Source: RYN-133 sp963708645
GTDB lineage: Bacteria > Actinomycetota > Actinomycetes > Mycobacteriales > Jatrophihabitantaceae
DNA length: 64,000 nt
Direction of reading: 5' to 3'
NCBI GenBank assembly: GCA_963708645.1
Contig: CAVPTA010000007.1
Location: forward strand, 806,001 to 870,000
Both the position numbers and the translations under genes were made by a program. The notes beneath the pieces are model-generated. The model had not been told where the DNA came from and ran no database searches. It saw only the letters and a list, made by a program, of their open reading frames with translations. Shown here piece after piece: positions 17,740 through 29,244 of the stretch. Each line of letters starts with the position of its first letter. The first letter of the stretch is position 1.

Positions 17740-18307
17740 GTGCCTGGTCTGCTGCGCGCTTGCGTGCACGCCGGTGCGCGAGGTCGAGCACCAGTCCGAC
17801 GAGCACGCCGCAGGCGACGATCGGGACCCAGAGCCAGATCAGGTACTTGTCGGTGTGGCCGAGAACGAGCATGACCACGGTGTAGATCAAGAACGACACG
17901 ATGACCGCGCCGATCACCTGCGCCCGCACGGCCGGCTGCTCGCGCAGCAGACGCAGGTCTGCGCGCGTGCCCGATTCGCCGCGCTCGGCCTTGCGGGCCG
18001 CCTTGGCAGCCTGCTTGTCCGACTGCTTGGCCGCCTTCTGGGCGTCCCGCTCTGCCTGTTTGGCCGCCTTGGCCGCGGCCTTGTCGGCCGTCGTGTCAGG
18101 CTCGGCCGGTGGTGCCGGCGCCACGACCGGGACGGGCGCGGTCGCCGGATCGTCGATGATCGCAACCCGCTGTGTATGGGCTTGGTCGAACTCGTCGCCG
18201 TCGCTCGCATGGCGGCCCAGGGGCTCGCCCAGATCGAGCACCGCCAGCGGCGCGTCGGTCTCGACCGCGTCGTCGCCGGCGTCGTCCGGTGCCGAATGCC
18301 GTCCCAT
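17729..18307 (-). CDS. Membrane protein with Lys/Ala-rich coiled-coil segment
   Basis: A 192-aa protein (ATG 18307). Residues 1-75 are acidic and Pro-rich, and residues about 77-115 are an Ala/Lys-rich helix (KAAKQAERDAQKAAKQ) likely to form a coiled coil. Two hydrophobic helices close the protein, the second around YLIWLWVPIVACGVLVGLVL, followed by a basic tail. I do not recognise the family with certainty. The upstream neighbour (peptidase) is divergent. Confidence 0.65.
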   Translation of the reverse strand: MGRHSAPDDAGDDAVETDAPLAVLDLGEPLGRHASDGDEFDQAHTQRVAIIDDPATAPVPVVAPAPPAEPDTTADKAAAKAAKQAERDAQKAAKQSDKQAAKAARKAERGESGTRADLRLLREQPAVRAQVIGAVIVSFLIYTVVMLVLGHTDKYLIWLWVPIVACGVLVGLVLDLAHRRARKRAADQAPTG

Positions 18308-18369
18308 GGTTATGAGTGTGTCAAACGTTGGCCGGTTTTCGTCCGAACCGCGCGCCACCCAGGCTTAGG

Positions 18370-19835
18370 GTGATCGTCGTGGCATTGCGCGCGCACCTGC
18401 ATGCCGTGGCCTCGTTCGTGCTTGCCCCGATCCTCGTCCTGGCGCTGACTACAGGGTGCGCGATCGAGACCGCCGGACACGGCGAGGTGAACCCGCTGGG
18501 CCGCAGCGTCCATGGTGATTCGGGTGATCGCTTCGACGCCGAGGTCAAAGCGTCGCTGGCCGACGTGATCAATTTCTGGAAGGCGACCTACCCATCGATC
18601 GCGCACGGCGCGGCGCTTCGACCGCTGCAGGGCGGCTACTACTCCGTCGACGGCGACGCAGTGGTGGCGACGCACAAGATCCCGGCCTCGGCACGGGGCA
18701 ACAAGTGCCTGCAACGGCGTCTTACATTCATCGTCGACAACGCGGCGTACTGCCAGCTCGACGACTCGATTGTCTGGGACCGCGGCGCCGGACACCTGCT
18801 GCCCGTCCTCACCGCCCGGTACGGACCTGCACTCACCGCGCTCGTGTTCGCACACGAGTTCGGCCATGCGATCCAGCACCGGCTGCACATCGACACCGGC
18901 AACGGCGTCAGCACCATCGACATCGAGTCGCAGGCCGACTGCGCGGCAGGCGCGTTCGCGGCGACCGCGCTGGCCGGCAAGGCCCCCGACGTCCCGATGA
19001 CGTCGACCGACCTCGACCGCGCGCTGAACGGGTACTTCCAGATCCGCGACTCGACTCCCGACACCCCGGCCGACGCGACGCACGGCAACGGCTTCGATCG
19101 GCTCAATGCGCTGCAGCTCGGTATCCAGCACGGGGCGTCCTACTGCTTCAGCAGCACGTACCTGCGCAACCGCACCTACACCGAGCGCGGCTACGTCAGC
19201 CAGCAGGACTACAACAACAACGGCAACCAGCCGTTGGCCGCCGTCCTCAGCAAGCAGGGCATCAGCTCCGACCTGAACCGCTTCTGGCGTGCTGCCGGCG
19301 CGCGCACCGGGACGAGCTTCCGCGACGTGACGCTGACCGAGGCCGCGCACCCGAAATGCGGCAGCGCGGATCCGTCCAGCGAATTCGGCTACTGCCCCGA
19401 CGACAACACCGTCTACTACAGCCAATCCTTCGCGCAGCGTGCGTACTACAGCATCACTGCTGTCGTATCGACAAGCAGACCGCGAACGTGCGGATCGCGA
19501 CCGGACGCCCTGGCGACTACGCGCTCGGCTTCCTACTGGCAGTCGCGTGGGGCATGGCCGCGCGGGTGCAGTTCCTCCACGACCCGACAACGGACGAGGG
19601 CGCACTGCAAATGGCGATCTGCTTCGCCGGGGCGTACTCGGAGGACATCAACCGCGAGTTCGGCAACGCGACCCACAAGTACATCCTGTCGCCGCCGGAC
19701 ATGGACGAGGCAACCTCGGCCGCGCTGAACCTCGTCGACCTCGACACCGCGTTCGGCGCACGCGGCACGACCGGGCTGCAACGGGTGCAGCAGTTCGTCG
19801 CCGGCTACGACGGTGGCACCGCCTCCTGCCGGTGA
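18370..19835 (+). CDS. Secreted neutral zinc metallopeptidase-like protein, frameshifted
   Basis: From GTG 18370 an N-terminal hydrophobic signal (VLAPILVLALTTGC) suggests secretion; the Cys may be lipidated although the lipobox is imperfect. The zinc site FAHEFGHAIQHRL gives HEFGH, and an ADCAAGAFAA segment downstream matches the neutral zinc peptidase family. The frame breaks near 19462-19468 after AYYSITA. The remainder continues in another frame as IDKQTANVRIATGRPGD to a stop at 19835. One missing base explains it. Likely a cell-surface protease or hydrolase-like protein of unknown substrate. Confidence 0.72.
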
Positions 19836-19890
19836 TCGTCGGCGTTCGCGGCGGCGCGACCCGCGTCGTGCTGCGGCGTAGGTTGCAGGA

Positions 19891-21409
19891 GTGCCCGACA
19901 TCGATCCCGCCTTTCTCGCGCTTGCCCGCGCGCGAACTCGCCGGCGTAGCGCTGGAGCGCGCCCGTGAGCTCGGCTGCGAGCACGCCGACTTCCGTCTCG
20001 AACGCACCCGATCCGGTGTGCACGCCTTGCACGACGGGCGGCTCGATTCGAGCGCCGACCGCGAGAACGTCGGGCTCTCCGTCCGTGTTGTGCACGAAGG
20101 GGCATGGGGCTTCGCCAGCGGGATCACGCGCACGGCCGCAGCCGCACGCGAACTGGCCGAGCAGGCTGTGCAGACTGCGCGGGTCAGTCGTGTGCTGAGC
20201 TCGGCACCGGTCGAGCTTGCACCTGAACCGGTGTACAACGACGTCACCTGGATCTCGTCCTACGAGCTCGACCCGTTCGCGGTCGACGAGTCCGATCGAG
20301 TCGGACGACTCGTCGAGCTGTCCGAGCGACTGCTCGCCTCCGACGGCGTCAATCACGTCGACGCCAACGTGCAGATGGTGCTGGAAAACAAGTTCTACGC
20401 CGACCTGCACGGCACGATCACCACACAACAGCGAGTGCGGATCGCTCCCGAGTTCACCGTCGTGCACGTCGACCGCGCCGAAGGCAACTTCTTCTCGATG
20501 CGAACCCTCGCACCGGCAGCCGCGCGCGGCTGGGAGTACCTCACGGGAACGGGATGGGACTTCGACGCCGAGCTGGCCCAACTGCCCGAGTTGCTGCGCG
20601 AACACGTGAAGGCACCCAGCGTCGAGGCCGGTACGTATGACGTGGTCATCGATCCGTCCAACCTCTGGCTCACCATCCACGAATCGATCGGGCACGCGAC
20701 CGAACTCGACCGCGCGCTGGGTTACGAGGCGGCCTACGCGGGGACGAGCTTCGCGACCCTCGATCAGCTCGGCCGGCTGACCTACGGCAGCCCGGTGCTG
20801 AACGTGACCGGCGACCGGACGGTCGAGAACGGCCTGGCCACGATCGGCTACGACGACGAAGGCGTCATGACGCAGCAGTTCGACATCGTCAAGGACGGCA
20901 CGCTCGTCGGCTACCAGCTCAACCGGCAGATGGCGCACGACAACGCGCAACTGCTCGGGACCGAACGCTCGAACGGATGCGCGTTCGCCGACTCGGCGGG
21001 ACACATTCCGTTGCAGCGTATGGCGAATGTGTCCATCCAGCCCGCGCCCGACGGTCCATCCACCGAAGAGTTGATCAGCGGTGTCGAGCGCGGCATCTAC
21101 ATCGTCGGTGACCGATCGTGGTCGATCGACATGCAACGGTTCAACTTCCAGTTCACCGGCCAGCAGTTCCACCGCATCGAGAACGGACGGCTCGTCGGGC
21201 AGGTCCGCGATGTCGCCTACCAGGCGACGACGACCGACTTCTGGGGATCGATGGAAGCAGTCGGCGGCCCCGACACCTATGTGCTCGGCGGTGTGTTCAC
21301 CTGCGGTAAGGGCCAGCCCGGCCAGCTCGCACCGGTGTCGCACGGTTGCCCGTCCGCACTGTTCCGCGGTGTGAACATCTTGAACACCCGAAACGAGGCC
21401 GGCCGATGA
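19891..21409 (+). CDS. tldD: TldD-type metallopeptidase, frameshifted near its start
   Basis: TldD forms a heterodimer with TldE/PmbA and cleaves unfolded peptides or trims modified peptides. The metal-binding motif HESIGH (in WLTIHESIGHATELDRALG) is intact, and length and the C-terminal block VSHGCPSALFRGVNILN fit the family. The N-terminus PDIDPAFLAL begins at GTG 19891 in one frame, while PARELAGVALERARELG continues in the next. One extra base at 19923-19927 accounts for the break. The stop overlaps the tldE ATG (ATGA). Confidence 0.85.
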
Positions 21410-22791
21410 CCCAGATCCAAGAGCTCGTTGAAATGGGCCTGGCCGCGTCGACTGCGGACGGGTGCATCGTCCTCGCTGAAGAGCACACCGAGACGAACCT
21501 GCGGTGGGCGACCAACGGGCTGACGACCAACGGGCAGATGCGCGAGCGCTCGGTCACCGTCATCTCGACCGTCGACGGCTCGGCCGGCACTGCGGCGGGC
21601 GTCCTCACGCGTGCCGTCACCACTGAGGACGAGCTGCTCGATCTCGTCCGTGACGCCGACGCCGCGGCACGTTCGTCAGCGCCGGCCGACGACGCCGCGC
21701 CGCTGGTCGAGAACTACGAGCACACCGACGGCTGGGATGCCGACCCGGCGCAGACGAGCGTCGCCGTGTTCGAGCAGTTCGCGCCCGAACTTCGCGACGC
21801 GTTCGACAAGTGGGCCAAGGCCGATCGGCTGTTGTTCGGGTTCGCCGAGCATCACATGACCTCGACCTACCTCGGCACTTCGACCGGGCTGCGGCGCCGC
21901 TTCGACCAGCCGGACGGACGGATCGAGATCAACGGCAAGTCGGCCGACTTCACCCAGAGCGCCTACGTCGACCAGCACACCAATGACTTCGCCGACATCG
22001 ACACCGCCGCGTTGACCGACGGCCTCCTGCAGCGTCTCGACTGGGCCGCGCGCCGCATCGACCTGCCCGCCGGACGCTACGAGACGATCATGCCCGCCGG
22101 CACCGTCTCGGCGATGCTGCTCTACTCGTACTTCAGCGCGTCCGCGCGCGATGCCGCCGAAGGCAGCAGCGTGTTCTCCGGAGGCAACAACGGCACCCGG
22201 ATCGGCGAGGCGCTCTCGCCGCTGCCGATGCGGCTCTATTCCGACCCGGCGCACCCCGGCCTCGAATGCGCACCGTTCCAGATCGTGGCGTCGTCCGGGT
22301 CGGGGGTCTACTCCGTGTTCGACAACGGCTACCCCAACGCTCCTACCGACTGGATCGCCGACGGCAAGCTGGCCAATCTCATCTCGAGCCGCAACTGGGC
22401 GGCGCGCAGCGAGTCCGAGCCGCGACCGATGGTCGAGAACCTCATCCTCGACGGCGGTGGCACCGCGTCGCTGGAGGAAATGATCGCCTCGTCCGAGCGC
22501 GCGTTGCTGCTCACGACGCTCTGGTACATCCGCCAGGTCGATCCGCAGACGCTCCTGCTGACCGGACTCACCCGCGACGGTGTCTACCTCGTCGAGAACG
22601 GCGTCGTGCAGGGCGCGGTGAACAATTTCCGCTTCAACGAGTCGCCCGTCGACCTGCTCGGTCGCGCGAGCGAGGTCGGTCGCACCGAGACCGCGATGTC
22701 GCGCGAGTGGAACGACTGGTTCCGGCGCACCGCGATGCCGGCTCTGAGAATTCCCGACTTCAACATGTCGACCGTCAGTAAGGCCTCCTGA
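21406..22791 (+). CDS. tldE: TldE/PmbA-type partner of TldD
   Basis: A 461-aa protein with the TldD/PmbA fold but no HExxxH motif, as expected for the non-metal subunit. Recognisable blocks are ENLILDGGGTASLEEMIASS and NNFRFNESPVDLLGRASEVG near the C-terminus. The ATG overlaps the tldD stop, so the pair is co-translated. The frame also reads upstream, but that part overlaps tldD. Confidence 0.87.
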   Translation: MTQIQELVEMGLAASTADGCIVLAEEHTETNLRWATNGLTTNGQMRERSVTVISTVDGSAGTAAGVLTRAVTTEDELLDLVRDADAAARSSAPADDAAPLVENYEHTDGWDADPAQTSVAVFEQFAPELRDAFDKWAKADRLLFGFAEHHMTSTYLGTSTGLRRRFDQPDGRIEINGKSADFTQSAYVDQHTNDFADIDTAALTDGLLQRLDWAARRIDLPAGRYETIMPAGTVSAMLLYSYFSASARDAAEGSSVFSGGNNGTRIGEALSPLPMRLYSDPAHPGLECAPFQIVASSGSGVYSVFDNGYPNAPTDWIADGKLANLISSRNWAARSESEPRPMVENLILDGGGTASLEEMIASSERALLLTTLWYIRQVDPQTLLLTGLTRDGVYLVENGVVQGAVNNFRFNESPVDLLGRASEVGRTETAMSREWNDWFRRTAMPALRIPDFNMSTVSKAS

Positions 22792-22808
22792 GGCTCTACG
22801 CTCGCGTC

Positions 22809-23265
22809 GTGCCCACGACGTTCGGCCGCCTCGGGCGGGCCATGCTCGCAGTCGGTGCCGTCGCGGCCGTGCTCGCCCTGCTCGGTCTCGTCGTGCTCAG
22901 CGGAACACCTGCGCTTCGCAGCGTGTCTTGCCTTGGGCATCCTCGCAGTCGTCATGCTCGTGAACGGCGTGACGTGGACGGTGGTTCAGAAGCGGATGTT
23001 CGGCAGCCCGGCCGCGTTGGCCCGCGCCGCACAGGCGATGCCGACGTCGGCGACCGTCGTCGCAGTGACGCCGACCTCGAGCCGGGTGAACAACGACCCC
23101 GTCGTGCGGCTCGCGCTGCAGGTCGGTGCCGAGACGATCGAGCGCCGCGTCGTCGTTCCGTTCCTGCACCTGAACGCCGTCCGTCCGGGCTCCACACTTC
23201 CCGTCCGCCTCGACCCGGACGGTACGACCGCGATGATCGTCGACTGGTCGTCCGTCCCGTACTGA
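22809..23265 (+). CDS. Small DUF3592-like membrane protein, frameshifted
   Basis: The first frame (GTG 22809) gives one hydrophobic helix (MLAVGAVAAVLALLGLVVL). The second supplies another helix (FAACLALGILAVVMLVNGV) and a soluble beta-rich C-terminus ending IVDWSSVPY. They join with one extra base removed near 22912-22920. The composite is about 151 aa with two membrane spans and a DUF3592-like extracytoplasmic domain. It is 17 nt after tldE and may share its transcript. Function unknown. Confidence 0.6.
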
Positions 23266-23458
23266 CCCATTTCCTCCGCGAGTGGTTGGGCAAGATCACG
23301 TTGTGAGGATTGCCTCGTCACATCACCAGGCGTGACAGCGCTTTCAGTCGGTAACTTCGAACGATTCCCATCTGACCGCCTGTCCGCGGTGCCGTTTGTC
23401 CTGCGGATGTTCGGGCGAAGTCAACGACGACTGGCCGGCTGGCAAGCAAGGAGTGCGC
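23266..23458. promoter_or_regulatory. 193-bp leader and promoter region of pckG
   Basis: No gene is seen here. It begins with CCTCCGCGAGTGGT (23271-23284), a half-copy of the palindromic repeat at 1192-1265. The pckG Shine-Dalgarno AAGGAG lies at 23448-23453. I could not identify confident -35/-10 boxes. Confidence 0.4.
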
Positions 23459-25285
<1,827 letters not shown>

Positions 25286-25314
25286 ACCGGGCACCGCGGC
25301 CCTGAAGGAGGACC

Positions 25315-26109
25315 GTGGAACGCCCAGGTATGGCAAAGGCACTGCAGGCTCGGCTCACCGAGTCGCTGACGGAGCAGATCGACCAGCGCAGCACGGAGCT
25401 CATGAACGAGCTCCGTGCCATGCGCGAGGAACTGCGTGAGACGCGCGCCGAGCTCAAGGACGCATTGCGCATGTTCGAGATCCGCATGCGTCGTGACACG
25501 GTGTTCGCCGGCGAGGTGCGCGCGGCTCGCGAGGCCGAGGAGTTCGCCGCGGCTCATCTGGCCGAGGCGCACCAGTTCCCGAACCCCGACGAGACGATCA
25601 AGTTCGCCACCGAGTCGGTGTCGATCGACGGCACAGTCGTCGACGTCGGTGTGACCACCGGCAAGCCGCTTGCGCGCATCGTCGCGCTGCTGCGCGATCG
25701 CGAGGTCTACGGCTTCGGCATGAGTGCAGGGCTGCCTGAGGACTGGCGTCCCGGCTTCCCGGCCGGCTCACTCGCGCAGGACGGTCTGCCCGAGGTACGC
25801 GGCGCGACGATCGTCGACGGGCCGTTCGGCGAGACGTTGCCGAAGTTCGTCGCCGAACACCCCGAACCGATCGCGCTGCTGCATCTCGACACCAGCATCT
25901 ACAGCTCGTCCGTGCAGACTCTGGAGATCCTCGACGAGCGGATCGTGACCGGCACCGTGATCCTGCTGGACGAGTACTTCAACTACCCCGGTTGGCAACA
26001 CCACGAGTACAAGGCGTGGAACGACTACGTCGAGCGCTCCGGGGTGAAGTTCAGCTACAAGGGCTACACCTTCGACAACGAACAGGTCGTCGTCACGATC
26101 GAGCGGTGA
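25315..26109 (+). CDS. TylF-like SAM-dependent methyltransferase with coiled-coil N-terminus
   Basis: A 264-aa protein. Residues ~10-55 are a charged helix (LTEQIDQRSTELMNELRAM) likely to coil. A class I methyltransferase-like domain follows, with SVSIDGTVVDVGVTTGKPL as the SAM-binding strand region and LHLDTSIYSSSVQTLE and LLDEYFNYPGW, which resemble the macrocin O-methyltransferase (TylF) family. The canonical GxGxG loop is weak, so activity is uncertain. GTG 25315 has a strong AAGGAGG. It may be co-transcribed with pckG. Methyl acceptor unknown. Confidence 0.7.
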   Translation: MERPGMAKALQARLTESLTEQIDQRSTELMNELRAMREELRETRAELKDALRMFEIRMRRDTVFAGEVRAAREAEEFAAAHLAEAHQFPNPDETIKFATESVSIDGTVVDVGVTTGKPLARIVALLRDREVYGFGMSAGLPEDWRPGFPAGSLAQDGLPEVRGATIVDGPFGETLPKFVAEHPEPIALLHLDTSIYSSSVQTLEILDERIVTGTVILLDEYFNYPGWQHHEYKAWNDYVERSGVKFSYKGYTFDNEQVVVTIER

Positions 26110-26321
26110 AGGCGGACGCATCAGATATAGCGCGACTCTTCACGATCCACCCACGGATCCCAGCCCCTTCCAGCGCCCTGCTGGATCGTGAGAGACAACA
26201 GCAAATGGCGCAGCGAAGACGAGTCGCGCGGTAGTCGAGTTTGCGTTGTTCGGTCCGGGCCGAACGTAGTGAGGGGCCGGGTAGTCCTCGCTGGTACCTG
26301 CGGCACGCTGGAAGACGCGCT
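26110..26321. other. 212-bp gap between convergent genes
   Basis: No gene is supported here. It contains a short perfect stem GTTCGG/CCGAAC (26248-26253 and 26260-26265) that could help end transcription of either convergent neighbour, but it lacks a T-run. Confidence 0.35.
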
Positions 26322-27560
26322 TCAGCACCAGGTGAGTTGGGGTGAGTCGTGCATGCGGTTGCGGCGTGGTCGCTGTTTCGGGTCGATCCAGGCGGGCGGG
26401 ACCCAGTGGGGTAGGTCGTCGAGCATGATCGATTGCCAGCCCATTTGTTCGAACAGGGCGTGGTTGGCGGTGCAGACGAGGGTGCCGTCATCGACGCACG
26501 TGCGTTTGGTCTTCGCGTAGTCGGTGACGTGGTGAGCTTGCGTCCACGCCAAGGGCGCATCACACCCGGGATATGAGCAGCCTTTGTCTCGGGCGAACAT
26601 GGCTAGTCGTTGTTGTTCGGTGAACAACCTTTGCTGATCCGAATACGCCGTGATCGCCTTCGTCTTCGACAGCAGGACCAGGATGGCTTTGGCTTTCGGG
26701 TCCAGCCACCGGTCGGCGACTGCGACCGGGATCGTGTAGCCGTGCGACGTCTGGGCGATGCCGGTGCCGTTCGCGAACTCGTCGACGGTCGCGGTCAGGA
26801 CCAGCGTGGTGGCGCAGCCGTTGGCGGTGGGCAGGTCGCCTGAGGCGTAGAGCAGTTTCAGCGCTGTCAGTAGCGCGTCGTGACGGCGCTGGCCGGGGGT
26901 GCGCGGATCGCGCTCGCCGTCCGGGTCGGTGTGCGGCTTGCCCAGGGTGTCGAGCAGGGTCTCGACGTATTCGGCGGCCTCACAGGTCAGTTCGCCGGCA
27001 ATCGAGGCGCGGAGCCGTCCGAGCGGCGGTGCAGGGTCAGGGTGCGGCGCCGGTGTGCGGTTTCGATGTCACGAAACGCGCCGTCGTGATCGACGCGGGC
27101 GTAGAGGCCGTTCGCGAACCGGGCCAGCAGGTCGGGATCGTGCTCGGCAGCGAACTGCAGCAGCGCGGTCTCGTACAAGGGTGCTGACTGGTCGGCGAGC
27201 AGGTCGTCGATCTTGTCGGTCATCTTCACGATCGTGGCGGCGGCGCGGGTCGAGATCGAGCCCGGCGGCCAGCGCCGCGGCGGTTTGCGGGTGGGCTGCC
27301 TCGACCGGTTCTCCGATCAACGTGCGCCGCGGCATGACCGCCAGCGCCAGCCGCACCCGCCCGGCCGCATCACCCGCGCCGATCTTCAACGCGTCACGCA
27401 ACAGCACGGTGGTGTTCTTCGCGCCGAGGTCATAGGCGAGCCGCTCGGTCTCGATCTGCGCGATCAGCGCGAGCTCTTCGACGTCCAGCATTTGCTTGTA
27501 CCGCTGGATTTCGCGCAGCCGATCCAACACTGCGGTGCCGGTCATCTGCGAGCTGCTCAC
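26322..27560 (-). CDS. DUF222/HNH endonuclease (13E12 repeat family), two frame breaks
   Basis: The composite has an N-terminal DUF222 region (AVLDRLREIQRYKQMLDVEE onward), a middle part in a second frame (TIVKMTDKIDDLLADQ) and a C-terminal HNH domain back in the first frame: CSYPGCD, QAHHVTDY, CTANHALFEQMGW. The first break is an extra base at the CCC run 27261-27263; the second, near 27004-27012, restores the register. 13E12 proteins are abundant, repetitive actinobacterial HNH proteins of unknown role, probably nucleases. The start is GTG 27560; ATG 27545 is an alternative. A real pseudogene is possible because such copies often decay. Confidence 0.75.
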
Positions 27561-27688
27561 GTGTTCGATAATACTCCTTCCGAGGAAGGAACGGTAGGGG
27601 TGTGGACAGAGAATCCGCACAAATATATGAGGATTCGCCGTCAGCGAAAGTCCCTGACCACACGCTCGGCTCGCGCTAACGTGCCCTC

Positions 27689-27994
27689 ATGGGCAACGTC
27701 GTTCCGCTGCGGCGAAAAGCGCCGCGCGACCTCGAACCGCTGTGGCGCGAGGCGCTGGGTGAGCAACTCCGCGTCGAGCGGCACGAGCGAGGCGAGCGGA
27801 TCGCCGACGTCGCGCATCGGGCCGGCGTCTCGCCGCAGTACCTGTCCGAAGTCGAACGCGGTTGCAAGGATGCGTCCTCGGAGATGCTGTCGGCTGTGTG
27901 CGGCGCACTCGGCCTGTCGGTGCTGCAGGTCGCTCGCCGGGCCTCGGCGCACCTGAGTCCGCGCGCACGCGGCCCGGTCTGCCTGGCCGCCTAG
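27689..27994 (+). CDS. XRE-family regulator, ClgR/PopR-like
   Basis: A 101-aa protein with one helix-turn-helix: LGEQLRVERHERGERIADVA, AGVSPQYLSEVERGCKDASS and MLSAVCGALGLSVLQVARRA. The VSxxYLSEVERGxKxxSSE pattern is that of ClgR, the clp gene regulator, and of PopR-type clpP regulators in Streptomyces. Its stop overlaps the stop of the convergent clpP pair, so local control of that pair is a reasonable inference. No binding palindrome was identified. It starts at ATG 27689. Confidence 0.78.
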   Translation: MGNVVPLRRKAPRDLEPLWREALGEQLRVERHERGERIADVAHRAGVSPQYLSEVERGCKDASSEMLSAVCGALGLSVLQVARRASAHLSPRARGPVCLAA

Positions 27995-28587
27995 TCTTCG
28001 CTGCGGCGGGTGAGCACGGAGTCGACGACACCGTACTGCTTGGCTGCCAACGGCGTCAGGATCAAGTCGCGTTCGGTGTCCTCGCGTACCTGGGCCGGCG
28101 TGCGTCCGGTGTGTACGGCCAGAATCTCCTCGAGCATGGTGCGGACCCGTTCGACTTCGTCGGCTTCCAGGATGAGATCCGGGATCGCGCCGCGCCCCTC
28201 GGCGGCCGGCGCATGGATCACGACCCGTCCGTGCGGCAGGATCTGCCGCTTCCCGGGCGCTCCGCCCGCGAGCAAGACCGCGGCGGTCGCGGCGGCCTCG
28301 CCGACGCAGGTGGTCTCGACATCGCACTGGATGTACTGCATCGCGTCGTAGACCGCGAGCGTCGCGGGAATCGATCCGCCGGAGGAGTTGATGTAGAGGT
28401 TGATCGGCAGCTCGGAGCTCTCGGATTCCAGATGGATCAACTGGGCGATGATCGCGTTGGCCACGCCGTCGTCGATACCAGTGCCCAGGTAGATCACCCG
28501 CTCTGCGAGCAGCCGGCTGTAGATGTCGACCGTGCGCTCGCCCTGGTTCGTCCGCGTGGTGACGTACGGGATCGTGTAGCTGCTCAT
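27991..28587 (-). CDS. ClpP-family subunit lacking the catalytic serine (ClpR-like)
   Basis: A 198-aa ClpP homologue (ATG 28587 overlaps the upstream clpP stop as ATGA). The nucleophile position reads GEAAATAAVLL, where active ClpP has GxAASxxAxLL, so residue 100 is Ala (codon GCG, 28290-28288). H125 (RVVIHAP) and D174 (TERDLIL) are present at the exact spacing of the E. coli triad (S97/H122/D171: 25 and 49 residues). The oxyanion loop is INSSGGS rather than INSPGGS. The fold therefore looks intact but proteolysis by this subunit is not expected. It probably assembles with the adjacent active ClpP, like plastid or cyanobacterial ClpR. Confidence 0.88.
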   Translation of the reverse strand: MSSYTIPYVTTRTNQGERTVDIYSRLLAERVIYLGTGIDDGVANAIIAQLIHLESESSELPINLYINSSGGSIPATLAVYDAMQYIQCDVETTCVGEAAATAAVLLAGGAPGKRQILPHGRVVIHAPAAEGRGAIPDLILEADEVERVRTMLEEILAVHTGRTPAQVREDTERDLILTPLAAKQYGVVDSVLTRRSED

Positions 28588-29204
28588 CGGTGCCCACCCA
28601 GCCCGATCGGACGAAGCGGTCCGGGCAGCACGTCCTCGGCGGATTCGACGATGTGGTCGACGAACCCGTAGTCGCAAGCCTCCTCGGCGGTGAACCATCT
28701 GTCCCTGCGCGAGTCGCGTTCGATCGTTGCGACGTCCTGTCCGGTGTCCTCGGCGATGAGGGCGATGACGGTGTCACGTGTGCGCCTCAGGTCATCGGCC
28801 TGGATGGCGATGTCCTGCGCCGTCCCGCCGATCCCGGACGAGCCCTGGTGCAGCAAGACCTTCGAGCGCGCGAGGATGTAGCGCTTGCCCCGCGTTCCTG
28901 CGCTGAGCAGGAATTGTCCTGCGCTGTAGGCCATCCCGAGGTTCACGGTGATGACGTCGTTCGGGATTGCACGCATGCAGTCGCGGATGGCCAACATCCC
29001 GGGTACCGAGCCGCCGGGGGAGTTGATCAGCAACCGGATGTCGGCGTCGGGGTTCTCGGCGGCGAGAAGAAGCAGACCAGAACACAGCCGGTTGCTGTTC
29101 CAGTGCTCGAGCGGCTCACCTAGCAGCAGGGTGCGGCGGTCGAAGAGTCGGCGATAGATCGCCTCGTCCAATTCTCGACCAGGAACCGTGGAAGTCTCTG
29201 TCAT
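28584..29204 (-). CDS. clpP: ATP-dependent Clp protease proteolytic subunit (active triad)
   Basis: A 206-aa ClpP with a complete triad: S94 (GMAYSAGQFLL), H119 (KVLLHQG) and D168 (SRRDRWF), plus LLINSPGGSVPGM. ClpP forms a barrel that degrades substrates fed by Clp ATPases in the cytoplasm. It is the first gene of a two-gene coupled pair with the Ser-less subunit. No clpX or clpC is adjacent, which resembles accessory clpP3-clpP4-type pairs rather than the main clpP1P2-clpX locus. Confidence 0.93.
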   Translation of the reverse strand: MTETSTVPGRELDEAIYRRLFDRRTLLLGEPLEHWNSNRLCSGLLLLAAENPDADIRLLINSPGGSVPGMLAIRDCMRAIPNDVITVNLGMAYSAGQFLLSAGTRGKRYILARSKVLLHQGSSGIGGTAQDIAIQADDLRRTRDTVIALIAEDTGQDVATIERDSRRDRWFTAEEACDYGFVDHIVESAEDVLPGPLRPIGLGGHR

Positions 29205-29244
29205 GACTGCACTGTGGCCGGGCCGGACGGCCGGTGTCTCGTGT

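Noticed and set aside
26110..26321. Small RNA or extra gene in the gap after the methyltransferase
   Set aside because: Only a 6-bp stem is visible; no start codon with Shine-Dalgarno or promoter supports a gene.
27991..28587. Ser-less ClpP as a decaying pseudogene
   Set aside because: The frame is intact, His/Asp spacing is exact, and it is translationally coupled to the active clpP, which argues for retained function.
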